Part shown: piece after piece, positions 8,841-16,753 of the stretch
Layout: every line of letters starts with the position of its first letter
Position numbering within the stretch: the stretch's first letter is position 1
NCBI GenBank assembly: GCA_963764205.1
Contig: CAVXRN010000004.1
Coordinates: 62,001-126,000 of the forward strand
DNA: 64,000 nt
Direction: 5' to 3'
Origin: Chersky-840 sp963764205
Lineage (GTDB): Bacteria > Actinomycetota > Acidimicrobiia > Acidimicrobiales > UBA8190
Notes under the pieces: model-generated
Databases searched by the model: none
Seen by the model: only the letters and a program-made list of their open reading frames with translations
What the model was told of the DNA's origin: nothing
Made by a program: the position numbers and the translations under genes

Positions 8841-9995
8841 GTGCCCGACCGCGAAGAGCTCGGTGGGTTGGGATTCGAGACCCGTGCCGTCCACGGCGGA
8901 GGCGGGCCCGACCCCGCCACCGGTGCGGTGAACACGCCCGTCTACCTGTCGTCGACGTTCCAACAGGACGCCGTGGGCGTGGACCGTGGCTTCGAGTACG
9001 CGCGCTCGGGCAACCCGAGCCGCGCCAGTCTCGAGGCCCACCTGGCCCTGCTCGAAGGGGCCGCCTTCGGGTTCGCCTTCGCCAGCGGGATGTCGGCCGA
9101 AGACGCCATCTTGCGGCTGCTCGACCCCGGCGACCATCTCGTCATGCCGACCGACAGCTACGGCGGGACGTTCCGGTTGGCGACGACGGTCCACCGGCGC
9201 GCCGGCCTGGCCGTCGACGCCGTCGACCTGTCACGGTTGGACGAGGTCCTGCGGCCCGAGACGCGCATGGTGTGGATCGAGACGCCGACGAACCCGCTCC
9301 TCGACATCGTCGACATCGCCGCGGTGGCCGAGCTTGCCCACAGCCGCGACGCCATCGTGGTCGTCGACAACACGTTCGCCACCCCGTGGCTCCAGCAGCC
9401 GCTCGACCTCGGGGCCGACATCGTCGTCCACTCGACCACCAAGTACCTGAGCGGGCACTCCGACGTGATCGGCGGGTTCGCGGCCACCAACGACGCAGAC
9501 CGGGCGGAGCGCCTCGGGTTCCTCCAGAACGCGGCCGGCGCGGTCCCCGGGCCTTTCGACTGCTACCTGGTGCAACGCGGCGTCATGACCCTGCCCCTGC
9601 GGATGGAGCGGCACTGTGCCAATGCGCTCGCAGTCGTCGAGATGCTCCGCGCCCACGACGCGGTGAGAACGGTCCTGCACCCCTCGCTCCCCGACCACCG
9701 CGGCCACGACGTCGCCCGTCGCCAGATGCGGGCGTTCGGCGGCATGGTCAGCTTCACGTTGCGCGGGGGCGAGCAGGCCGCCCTCGATGTGTGCTCGCGC
9801 ACGCGCGTGTTCACCTTGGCCGAGAGCCTCGGGGGGGTGGAGAGCCTGATCGAACACCCCGGTCGGATGACCCACGCCAGCGCGGCCGGCACCAGCAACG
9901 AGGTGCCGGGCGATCTGGTCCGCCTCAGCGTCGGGCTCGAGGCCATCGACGATCTCGTCAACGACCTCGCCCGCGCCCTCGACACCGTCTCTTGA
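8841..9995 (+). CDS. Cystathionine gamma-lyase / gamma-synthase (Cys/Met PLP family)
   Basis: Fold-type I PLP enzyme of the Cys/Met metabolism family. Beside a cystathionine beta-synthase the best role is cystathionine gamma-lyase, which releases cysteine. The 384-residue protein shows FETRAVHGG, YLSSTFQQ, FEYARSGNPSRASLE, TPTNPLLDI, DNTFATPWLQQP and the PLP lysine in HSTTKYLSGHSDV. The start is GTG at 8841, just after the upstream stop, with little Shine-Dalgarno, so coupling is likely. The stop codon lies in a 14-bp tandem repeat. Gamma-synthase activity cannot be excluded. Confidence 0.87.
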   Translation: MPDREELGGLGFETRAVHGGGGPDPATGAVNTPVYLSSTFQQDAVGVDRGFEYARSGNPSRASLEAHLALLEGAAFGFAFASGMSAEDAILRLLDPGDHLVMPTDSYGGTFRLATTVHRRAGLAVDAVDLSRLDEVLRPETRMVWIETPTNPLLDIVDIAAVAELAHSRDAIVVVDNTFATPWLQQPLDLGADIVVHSTTKYLSGHSDVIGGFAATNDADRAERLGFLQNAAGAVPGPFDCYLVQRGVMTLPLRMERHCANALAVVEMLRAHDAVRTVLHPSLPDHRGHDVARRQMRAFGGMVSFTLRGGEQAALDVCSRTRVFTLAESLGGVESLIEHPGRMTHASAAGTSNEVPGDLVRLSVGLEAIDDLVNDLARALDTVS

Positions 9996-10032
9996 ACAGC
10001 GTGCCTTGAACAGCGTGCCTTGAACGGCGCTC
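9991..10032. repeat. Three tandem 14-bp repeats spanning a stop codon
   Basis: cttgaacagcgtgc at 9991 and 10005, then a diverged copy (cttgaacggcgctc) at 10019. The first copy holds the TGA of the gamma-lyase gene. The array ends exactly at the convergent gene's stop. Confidence 0.9.
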
Positions 10033-10344
10033 TCAGCCTGCGGCGCGGATCTCGTCGAGTGAGAGTGCAGCGGTCTCCTGACCGCCGCACTGGGTGCACT
10101 GGTGGGTGTGGCGCCATGACCGCAGCAACCGGGTGCCTTCGGCGTTGAGCACGACCACGAACGACTCTGAGCGAGGGTCGAGGTCGATCCGGAAGTACGG
10201 CCGCCACTCGGTCGTGGTGGGTCGGCGACCCACGTCGGCACCCTTGAGCACCCGACGGAACCGCATCCGCTCGGTGTCGAAGAGCCAGGTGCTGTTGCAC
10301 GACTCGAGCACGAATGCGTCCACCCCTTCATCGTGCCTGCTCAT
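10033..10344 (-). CDS. Small hypothetical protein with a CxxC pair
   Basis: I do not recognise a family for this 103-residue protein. It starts MSRHDEGVDAFVLESCNSTW and has a beta-rich middle (YFRIDLDPRSESFVVVLNAEG) followed by HTHQCTQCGGQ, a His/Cys cluster that could bind a metal. The ATG at 10344 is preceded by CCAGG. It is convergent with the gamma-lyase gene and divergent from the dienelactone hydrolase gene. The frame is real-looking: low repeat content and actinobacterial codon use. Confidence 0.6.
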   Translation of the reverse strand: MSRHDEGVDAFVLESCNSTWLFDTERMRFRRVLKGADVGRRPTTTEWRPYFRIDLDPRSESFVVVLNAEGTRLLRSWRHTHQCTQCGGQETAALSLDEIRAAG

Positions 10345-10437
10345 CCTGGCAAAAAGCTCAATGTGGCATTGCGATTCCGTGAAGAATGGCGCGCCACGAA
10401 TGGCGGACGAGGCCTGCCGGAGGGAAAGGTGGCGTCC

Positions 10438-11181
10438 ATGACCGACGGGATTCGAGCAGAGACGGTCCGGATCGCCGGGCACGGCGGCGACGAGATCGAG
10501 GCCTATCTGGCCCAACCCCTGGCCGAGGGTGCCTTCGGCGGTGTGGTCGTGATCCACCACTTCCCCGGCTACGACGAGGAGACCAAGGAGATCACGCGCC
10601 GGTTCGCCGACCACGGGTACCTGGCGCTGTGCCCCAACCTGTACTCGCGCCAGGCGCCCGGGGCGAGCCCCGAGGAAGCGGCGGCGGTGGTGCGGGAGCT
10701 CGGCGGGATCCCCGACGAGCAGCTGGTCGGTGACGTCGACGGGGCGGCACGCTCGCTGCGCGCCATCTTCTCCTCCAACGGCAAGGTCGGGACCATCGGG
10801 TACTGCTCGGGCGGGCGCCACTCGTTCCTCGCCGCCTGCAGCCTCGCGCTGGACGCCGCGGTCGACTGCTACGGGGCCTTCGTCGTCGTCGGGGCGCCCG
10901 AGGGATCACCGCTCAAGGCCGGCCCCGTGTCGCAGCTGGCCGAGCACCTGTCGTGCCCGCTGCTCGGGCTGTTCGGGGCCGAGGACCAGAACCCCTCGCC
11001 CGAGCAGACCGCCGAGCTCGAGGCCATCCTCACCGCGCAGCACAAGACCTTCGAATTCCACACCTTCGAGGGGGCGGGGCACGCCTTCTTCGCCACCAAC
11101 CGGACCAACTACCGGCCCGAGGCGGCCGCGCTCGGTTGGGCCGAGGTGTGGGACTTCTTCGGGCGCCATCTCTCGGGGTGA
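10438..11181 (+). CDS. Dienelactone hydrolase family protein
   Basis: Alpha/beta-hydrolase of the dienelactone hydrolase family, acting on cyclic ester or related carbonyl substrates; the true substrate is unknown. The 247-residue protein has the nucleophile C123 in GTIGYCSGGRH, an acid in LFGAEDQNPSP and a histidine in FEGAGHAFF, giving the Cys-Asp-His triad. The N-terminal VVVIHHFPGYDEETKEI is typical. The ATG at 10438 follows AGGGAAAGG. No other degradation genes are adjacent, so a role in chlorocatechol breakdown is not supported. Confidence 0.85.
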   Translation: MTDGIRAETVRIAGHGGDEIEAYLAQPLAEGAFGGVVVIHHFPGYDEETKEITRRFADHGYLALCPNLYSRQAPGASPEEAAAVVRELGGIPDEQLVGDVDGAARSLRAIFSSNGKVGTIGYCSGGRHSFLAACSLALDAAVDCYGAFVVVGAPEGSPLKAGPVSQLAEHLSCPLLGLFGAEDQNPSPEQTAELEAILTAQHKTFEFHTFEGAGHAFFATNRTNYRPEAAALGWAEVWDFFGRHLSG

Positions 11182-11224
11182 ACCGACCCGCGGCGTCGCG
11201 CCAGGCGCGTCGTCGCCCGGGGGC

Positions 11225-11683
11225 TCAGCCCGAAGCGGCCACGTCCACGGCGTCCAACGCGGCGAGCAGGTCGCGATCGCGCTGGTAGGACAAGATCTGC
11301 GCCGCCACGTCGAGCTCGAGCCACTGGAGGTCGTCGACCTCGTCGGACACGGCGAACTCGCCGTCGAGCACGTCCATGACCCAGTACCCGACCACCTTGG
11401 GCCGGTCCCGGCGGTCCCGGTACTCGGTGAACCCGACGAAGCTGACCAGCTGGCACCGGTAGCCCGTCTCCTCCAGCACCTCCCGCAGGGCACAGTCCTC
11501 GTAGGACTCTCCCGGGTCGAGCTTCCCCTTGGGCAGTGACCAGTCACCCCGGGCGGGGCGGTGCACGACGGCGACCTCGTGCCGGCCGCCGGCGGCTTCG
11601 CGCAAGAGGATCCCCCCGGCGCCCCTGACGACGTCGTCGCGGACCTTGCGCGGCCACAACACCCTCGCCATCGCCCGAGCCAT
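11225..11683 (-). CDS. NUDIX hydrolase
   Basis: Hydrolyses a nucleoside-diphosphate-linked substrate; the substrate is not readable from sequence. The Nudix box is complete in GKLDPGESYEDCALREVLEETGY (G-x5-E-x7-REVxEExG). The N-terminal GAGGILLRE and VAVVHRPARGDWSLPKG resemble actinobacterial MutT1-type proteins but without the C-terminal phosphatase domain. The ATG at 11683 has TAGCGT 7 nt upstream, supporting this start over more distal ones. About 152 aa. It is divergent from the acetyltransferase gene at 11836. Confidence 0.85.
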   Translation of the reverse strand: MARAMARVLWPRKVRDDVVRGAGGILLREAAGGRHEVAVVHRPARGDWSLPKGKLDPGESYEDCALREVLEETGYRCQLVSFVGFTEYRDRRDRPKVVGYWVMDVLDGEFAVSDEVDDLQWLELDVAAQILSYQRDRDLLAALDAVDVAASG

Positions 11684-11690
11684 ATCTACG

Positions 11691-11696
11691 ACGCTA
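11691..11696 (-). promoter_or_regulatory. Leaderless -10 of the NUDIX gene
   Basis: TAGCGT on the minus strand, 7 nt before the ATG at 11683. Confidence 0.55.
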
Positions 11697-11823
11697 CCCA
11701 CGCCGCGATCACTATCGGGGGGATCCTCGCCCTCCGTGCATCGAGGTCGGGCCCGGCGACCCGAGGCGACCCTGTGCGTCGGAAAACCCCGTCGGAATGC
11801 CCGTTCAGCGCAGAGCAACGGCT

Positions 11824-11829
11824 TAGCAT
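11824..11829 (+). promoter_or_regulatory. Leaderless -10 of the CelD-like acetyltransferase gene
   Basis: TAGCAT, 6 nt before the ATG at 11836. No Shine-Dalgarno is present. Confidence 0.55.
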
Positions 11830-11835
11830 CCTCGT

Positions 11836-12891
11836 ATGACGGTGCAGGTGCTGCGTTCCCTCCCCGAAGTGCGGGAGGTGACCGAGCCCTGGGCGGCCCT
11901 GGCCGACGCGGCGGGCGCCCGGCACAGCATGCAGCCTTTCTGGTGCCTGCCGTGGTGGTCGCACATCGGGAAGGGCGAGCTGTACGTGGCGGTGGTCGAG
12001 TCGGGCGGGGGGCTAGCAGCCCTCGCCCCCTTCTACCGACGGCGCCGCATGGGGGTCGACACGCTGCGGTTCCTCGGCTCGAACATCCTCGGCGTGGGCG
12101 AGGTGCTCGTCGCCCCCGGGCAGGAGGCCGCGGGCGACGAGCTGTGGGACTTTCTCCTGACCCGACCGCACAGCGCGCTGGACCTGTGCCAGCACCGGCT
12201 GGGCGGTCCGGGCTCAGACGCCTTACGGCGCACCGAGGGTCACCGCTGGCGCGCCGAGCTCGGGCCGGCGAGCCCCTTCGTCACCGTTGCGGGCTCGTGG
12301 GACGACTACTGGAGTGGTCGCCGGGGCAAGTTCCGGAGGGAGCTGCTCCGCACGGAGAAGCTGGCCGAGCGGGAGAACATGCCGGTCCGGGTCGAGGTGG
12401 CGAGCGAGATGGGCGACATCGACAAGCGGCTGCCCGACGCGACCCGCATCTTCGACGTAGCCACACGGGCCCAGCCGCGGCTGAACCTCCTGGCCGGCAC
12501 ATTCCGGTCCTTCACACTCGACATGTTCAAGCGTGCGGCGCAAGAGGAGCGTCTCGCGCTCTTCGTCCTCTATCTCGGCGACACGCCCGCGGCCACCGCC
12601 TTCATGCTGCGCAGCGGCGAGACGATCGGCGGTGGTGGGTTGCGCTTCGACCACGCGCTGGGCCGGTTCTCCCCGGGCCAGCTCATGCTCCGCCACGTGT
12701 TGACGTGGGTGTTCGCCAGCGGCTGCACCGAGTTCGACTTCGGCCCGCGCGACGCGTTCTACAAACGGCAGTGGAGCACCGGGACCTACGACACCGTCGA
12801 GGTCTCGGCCTTCTCCTCGGGCCCGGTGCGCGCCCTGCAGCTCGGCAAAGAGGCGTTGCAGCGCGCCCAGACGAAGCTCCGCAGGCGATAG
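11836..12891 (+). CDS. GNAT acetyltransferase, CelD/BcsL-like (Acetyltransf_6)
   Basis: Predicted acyltransferase of the CelD-like group, which often sits in exopolysaccharide loci. The 351-residue protein begins MTVQVLRSLPEVREVTEPW, has the family's early WCLPWWSHIG and GKFRRELLRTEKLA segments, and a C-terminal GNAT-like half (LFVLYLGDTPAATAFMLRSG, FSPGQLMLRHVL, EFDFGPRDAFYKRQW). There is no signal peptide, so it acts in the cytoplasm. The nearby flippase and nucleotidyltransferase genes suggest surface glycan modification; this is inference. Confidence 0.82.
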   Translation: MTVQVLRSLPEVREVTEPWAALADAAGARHSMQPFWCLPWWSHIGKGELYVAVVESGGGLAALAPFYRRRRMGVDTLRFLGSNILGVGEVLVAPGQEAAGDELWDFLLTRPHSALDLCQHRLGGPGSDALRRTEGHRWRAELGPASPFVTVAGSWDDYWSGRRGKFRRELLRTEKLAERENMPVRVEVASEMGDIDKRLPDATRIFDVATRAQPRLNLLAGTFRSFTLDMFKRAAQEERLALFVLYLGDTPAATAFMLRSGETIGGGGLRFDHALGRFSPGQLMLRHVLTWVFASGCTEFDFGPRDAFYKRQWSTGTYDTVEVSAFSSGPVRALQLGKEALQRAQTKLRRR

Positions 12892-12904
12892 GAGACCGGC
12901 GCCG

Positions 12905-13399
12905 CTACCGGAGGGCGAACACCGCGGCCACGCGGTACAGGGGCTCGGGATCGGCGATGGTCATGAGCCAGACCTCGCTGACCCGCCCCGTGATGGGCAG
13001 ACGTCGCTTCGCCATCCAACCCGCGGCCCGCAACAACGCTCGGGGCGCGTCCTCGCCCACCGTGACGTGGGGCACGACGTCGCTGAACTCCCCTTCGTAG
13101 GGCGGGTACTCGGGGAACTTCTCGGCCACCAGGGCCGTGAGGGCACGGAACCTCTCCTCCGGCGACGGCGCCAGGTAGACGACGCGTCGGTCGAACCACC
13201 GCACCTCGGACAGCGTGAAGTCGAAGCTGTCGAACCGACCGAGCACGTCGCGCAGCTCGGCTACCACCTCGCCGGTGATCTGCGAGGGAGCCATGAAGGG
13301 GTAGAGGACCGTGACGTGCGCCGGCATCTCGTAGCGTCTCGACGGGTCGAGGCGGCGTCGGTACCGGTCGATCGCCCCGGCAGCCGGGGCCATGGGCAC
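12905..13399 (-). CDS. 2'-5' RNA ligase family protein (2H phosphoesterase)
   Basis: Second 2H-type protein of the window and not a close copy of thpR. Two HVTV motifs are visible, in PAHVTVLYPFMAP and VPHVTVGED, as expected for the two catalytic HxTx motifs. About 164 aa. The start is uncertain: the reading frame continues a few codons upstream (SILLVP) without a better start, so I use the GTG at 13399. RNA or cyclic-nucleotide substrates are both possible. Confidence 0.78.
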   Translation of the reverse strand: MPMAPAAGAIDRYRRRLDPSRRYEMPAHVTVLYPFMAPSQITGEVVAELRDVLGRFDSFDFTLSEVRWFDRRVVYLAPSPEERFRALTALVAEKFPEYPPYEGEFSDVVPHVTVGEDAPRALLRAAGWMAKRRLPITGRVSEVWLMTIADPEPLYRVAAVFALR

Positions 13400-13447
13400 G
13401 AGCAGGATGCTCTGCGGGAGGACACCACCGTTCGCGATCGGATGATG

Positions 13448-14182
13448 TTACCGAGCGCCCTCCTCGGGGCCGGGTACCACCATGGCGTGGAGCCGCTCGA
13501 GGTCGGGCCGGTCGACCCCACGCAACTCGAACCCGGTGTGGAAGAGCAGCTGGAGCTGCACCGACAAGCACGGCACGCGGCGGCCTTCGAACGTGCCGGT
13601 GGTGAAGAGCTCGGGGTGGCGCTCCTCCAGGGGCGGCGGGCCCGACGCGTCGTGGTCGTCTTCGGACCCGAGGGCCTCGTCCAGTCGGGCCCGGTCGATC
13701 CCGAGGATCTCGAGCTGGTGCCCGGCCCCGTCGTCGAGGAGGCAGCGCGGCGTCATCCAGAGGCCGTCGAGGACTGCCTCGCGCTGGTAGCCCAACGGCG
13801 CCAGCGCGCGGCGCGCTCGGGCCTCGTCGCGCCCGTAGTCGGCGAGGACGATGTCGACGTCGTCGTGGCGCCGGGTGCGGGCCCCTGACAACAGGTCGAT
13901 CCCCCACCCGCCCGCGATCCAGAACCGGACGCCCTCGGCCTCGAGGGCCTCGACCACGGTGAGCATGTCGGACCCGGTCATCTCCCCCCGGAATCGGGCG
14001 CGCACGGGCCCGAGCACGGCGTTGAGCCGCGACGACGGCGGCGACTCACGGACCCTGCGGCTGATCCACACCGCCACGGCATCGAGTTGCCGGTGGCTCT
14101 TCAAGAACCCGTAGACCCGGCCGATGACCGACACCCGCGCCTGGGGGTGCCCGCCGTCGGAGCTGTCGATGGTGGATGCCAC
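13448..14182 (-). CDS. Nucleotidyltransferase, aminoglycoside/lincosamide adenylyltransferase-like
   Basis: Predicted nucleotidyltransferase of the pol-beta-like superfamily. The core reads FWIAGGWGIDLLSG then RRHDDVDIVLADYG, giving GGWxxD and the metal-binding DxD. This pattern occurs in aminoglycoside-2''-adenylyltransferase and Lnu-type resistance proteins but also in many uncharacterised relatives. About 70 N-terminal residues precede the core. The start is GTG at 14182, 17 bp after the flippase stop on the same strand. Beside a flippase it may modify a sugar; an antibiotic-resistance role is unproven. Confidence 0.72.
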   Translation of the reverse strand: MASTIDSSDGGHPQARVSVIGRVYGFLKSHRQLDAVAVWISRRVRESPPSSRLNAVLGPVRARFRGEMTGSDMLTVVEALEAEGVRFWIAGGWGIDLLSGARTRRHDDVDIVLADYGRDEARARRALAPLGYQREAVLDGLWMTPRCLLDDGAGHQLEILGIDRARLDEALGSEDDHDASGPPPLEERHPELFTTGTFEGRRVPCLSVQLQLLFHTGFELRGVDRPDLERLHAMVVPGPEEGAR

Positions 14183-14199
14183 GGTGCTGCGACGTCCCG

Positions 14200-15852
14200 C
14201 TAACTTCCGGCGTGGGCCTCGACGTCGGTGAACGACTCACCGAGGTCGGGCCGCCACCGGGCCGGGACGAATGGGGTGACCGCCGCCAGGGCACGGCGCC
14301 GCTCGCCCTTGGTGGCTCCCACGGCGAAGTACACGGCCGTGTAGACGAGCGTCCCCGCCGCCACCGCCAACACCAGTCCGGCGAGGGAGTGCCCGGCCAC
14401 GCCGCGCAACGCCAGGAGGACCGCCGCACACGCCACCATCGGCGGGAGGTGCGGCACGACGGACCGCCGCACGAGCGTCAGCGCGGGCACGCCGATCGCC
14501 CTGCCTCCGACGAAGAGGAAGCCCGGGAGTCGAACCAGCAAGATCGCGCCCAGAGTCCCCACGGCCACGCCGACGGGACCGATGACGAGCGCCAGGCTGA
14601 TCGACAGCGCGAGGTTGATGACGGTCTCGACACCGCGGATGCCGCACACGAGCGGGAGGCGGCCGGACCCGGCGAGGACCATGGTGCTGACCCGGATGGG
14701 CGAGCACAGTGCGATGGCGAGAGCCAGGACGACGAGCACCCGGGCCGAGGTCCCGTAGCCCACGCCCACCCATATCCGGATCCCCGGCGACGCCAAGATC
14801 ACATAGAGGAGACAGATGAGCATGCCGACGAACATGGCGGCACGCGTGCCGTCCACGGTGATCTCGGTCAAGGCCCCCCGGTCCTTGTTGCGCGCCACCG
14901 ACGAGGCGTAGGGGAAGAACACCGCGGCGAGCGAGTCCAGTCCCGTCGTGGCCGCCACCGCCAGCTTGGACGCCACCCCGTACACCGCGGCGGCCCGGAT
15001 GCCGAGGACGATCCCCACCACCACGACGTCACAGGCGTTGTAGATGGCTTGCAGCACGCCATTGAGCAGGAACCACCCCGACAGCCCCATCACGGAGCGC
15101 AGTTGCGACCAGTCCGCCAGGTGCAGCGAGATCCTCGTCCCCTTTGCGATGCGCCGGACCATGGCGAACCGGACGAAGTGGAACAGGATCCCGATGGTGG
15201 TCAACGCGACCGCCAGAGGGATGAGCCCACCCCCGAGCTCCACGATGACGATGCTCGCCACGAACGTGCTCGCCACCAAGAGCGAATTCGACAGGCCCAG
15301 CAGGTCGTAGCGCTGGTGGCCCATGAGCGCGCCGCCGAAGGTGTCCCCCGGGATCGACACCGAGAGACCGAAGGCGAGCACGAGGACGACCACGATCACC
15401 TGGTCGTGGAGATGCGGTGGCACGTGCATGACGACCGGGAAGGCGAAGGCCATGCCGACTCCGGCGACCATGGCCACCAGACCGAGGGGGATGAGGGCGA
15501 AGAACGTCGTGTTGAGCGTGCGCAGGGCTTGCTCGGGGCGCGCCGACGCGTTCTCGGCGATGAGTTTGGTGGTGGCACCGCCGAACCCGAGCTCGAAGAG
15601 CTCCAGGTAGACCACGACACTGCTGGCCAGCACCCACACCCCGAAGGCCGACCGGCCCAGATGGTGCAGCAGAAGAGGGGTGAGGACGATGGCCGAGACG
15701 GCCGCCGTGGCCTGCGCCGCGTAGTTCATGGCCACGTTGCGCCCGAAGCGATGCGGAAGGGCACTCGAGGTGCCCGACCGACCCGTGCCGGCCCGGACTG
15801 GCGCCGTTGCGCTGGACACAGCCACGTGATCAGGCCCGCTCGTGGCCGTCAT
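14200..15852 (-). CDS. Wzx-like polysaccharide flippase (MOP superfamily), copy 1
   Basis: Integral membrane flippase predicted to move lipid-linked oligosaccharide across the membrane. The 550-residue protein has a 35-residue Ala/Thr/Gly-rich cytoplasmic N-terminus, then about 12 hydrophobic segments beginning at FGRNVAMNYAAQATAAVSAIV. It is clearly paralogous to 51583-53361: both share the FGRNVxMNYxAQ start, FGVWxLASSVVxYL, FGGATTxLxAE and FPADTFGGAL-type motifs. An acetyltransferase and a nucleotidyltransferase lie downstream, suggesting a small surface-glycan locus. Confidence 0.83.
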   Translation of the reverse strand: MTATSGPDHVAVSSATAPVRAGTGRSGTSSALPHRFGRNVAMNYAAQATAAVSAIVLTPLLLHHLGRSAFGVWVLASSVVVYLELFELGFGGATTKLIAENASARPEQALRTLNTTFFALIPLGLVAMVAGVGMAFAFPVVMHVPPHLHDQVIVVVLVLAFGLSVSIPGDTFGGALMGHQRYDLLGLSNSLLVASTFVASIVIVELGGGLIPLAVALTTIGILFHFVRFAMVRRIAKGTRISLHLADWSQLRSVMGLSGWFLLNGVLQAIYNACDVVVVGIVLGIRAAAVYGVASKLAVAATTGLDSLAAVFFPYASSVARNKDRGALTEITVDGTRAAMFVGMLICLLYVILASPGIRIWVGVGYGTSARVLVVLALAIALCSPIRVSTMVLAGSGRLPLVCGIRGVETVINLALSISLALVIGPVGVAVGTLGAILLVRLPGFLFVGGRAIGVPALTLVRRSVVPHLPPMVACAAVLLALRGVAGHSLAGLVLAVAAGTLVYTAVYFAVGATKGERRRALAAVTPFVPARWRPDLGESFTDVEAHAGS

Positions 15853-15988
15853 GTCGGCCCTCGACCGGTGTCGAGCTCAGCCGCACCGGTGTTGATGCGC
15901 CTGCCGAGGAACATAATCCCACCACCTTAGGCATTGGTGGCTTCGCACTTTGCCCTGGTGAAGGTGTGATCAGCCCGTGCGACGGCAC

Positions 15989-16753
15989 TCAGGTGGGGAC
16001 GACCGCCACGATGTTGGAGACGTGGACGTTGATCCCCGGCAGCGACCCCACGAAGCCGGCGTCACCGAAGGCGAACACCCCACCGTCGGATCCCACCATC
16101 CAGTAGCCCTTGCCCGTCGAGGTGGCCACCACGCCCACGACGTCGGACACGTGCACGCCGAGGCTCGGGACCGAGCCCACGAAGCCGGCGTCACCGAAGG
16201 CGAACACCCCACCGTCGGATCCCACCATCCAGTAGCCCCTGCCCGTCGACGTGGACACCACACCGACCACGTTGTTGACGTGCACGCCCATGCCCGGGAG
16301 CGATCCGACGAAGCCGGCGTTGCCGAAGGCGAACACCCCACCGTCCTTGCCGACCATCCAGTAGCCCCTGCCCGTCGCGGTGGGGACCACCGCCACGATG
16401 TTGTTGACGTGCACGCCGATGCCCGGGAGCGAGCCCACGAAGCCGGCGTCACCAAAGGCGAACACGCCACCGTCCGATCCCACCATCCAGTAGCCCCTGC
16501 CCGTCGAGGTGGGGACGACCGCCACGATGTCGTTGACGTGCACGCCGATGCCCGGGAGCGAGCCGACGAAGCCGGCGTTGCCGAAGGCGAAGACGCCACC
16601 GTCCGATCCCACCATCCAGTAGCCCTGGCCCGACGGCGTCGGGACCACCGCCACGATGTTGTTGACGTGCACGCCGATGCCCGGGAGCGAGCCGACGAAG
16701 CCGGCGTTGCCGAAGGCGAAAACCCCACCGTCCCTACCGACCATCCAGTAACC
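15989..16753 (-). repeat. Six 129-bp coding repeats (43 aa)
   Basis: Five full units plus a sixth lacking its last four residues and closed by the stop. The consensus is GYWMVGSDGGVFAFG then NAGFVGSLPGIGVHVN, then IVAVVPT. Units differ mainly at R/S/K before DGG and at the GIGVHVNN patch. Confidence 0.92.

Noticed and set aside
7155..9995. A 946-codon ORF covering both transsulfuration genes
   Set aside because: Its first 560 codons are an Arg/Gly-rich out-of-frame reading of the beta-synthase gene. Only the part from 8841 is the real gamma-lyase.
13448..14182. Calling the nucleotidyltransferase an antibiotic-resistance gene
   Set aside because: Only the fold-level motifs match; the specific substrate residues cannot be judged and the neighbours are surface-glycan genes.
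14176..15930. A 584-codon plus-strand ORF opposite flippase 1
   Set aside because: Extreme His/Asp/Arg/Gly composition and no motifs: an antisense shadow of the flippase gene in high-GC DNA.
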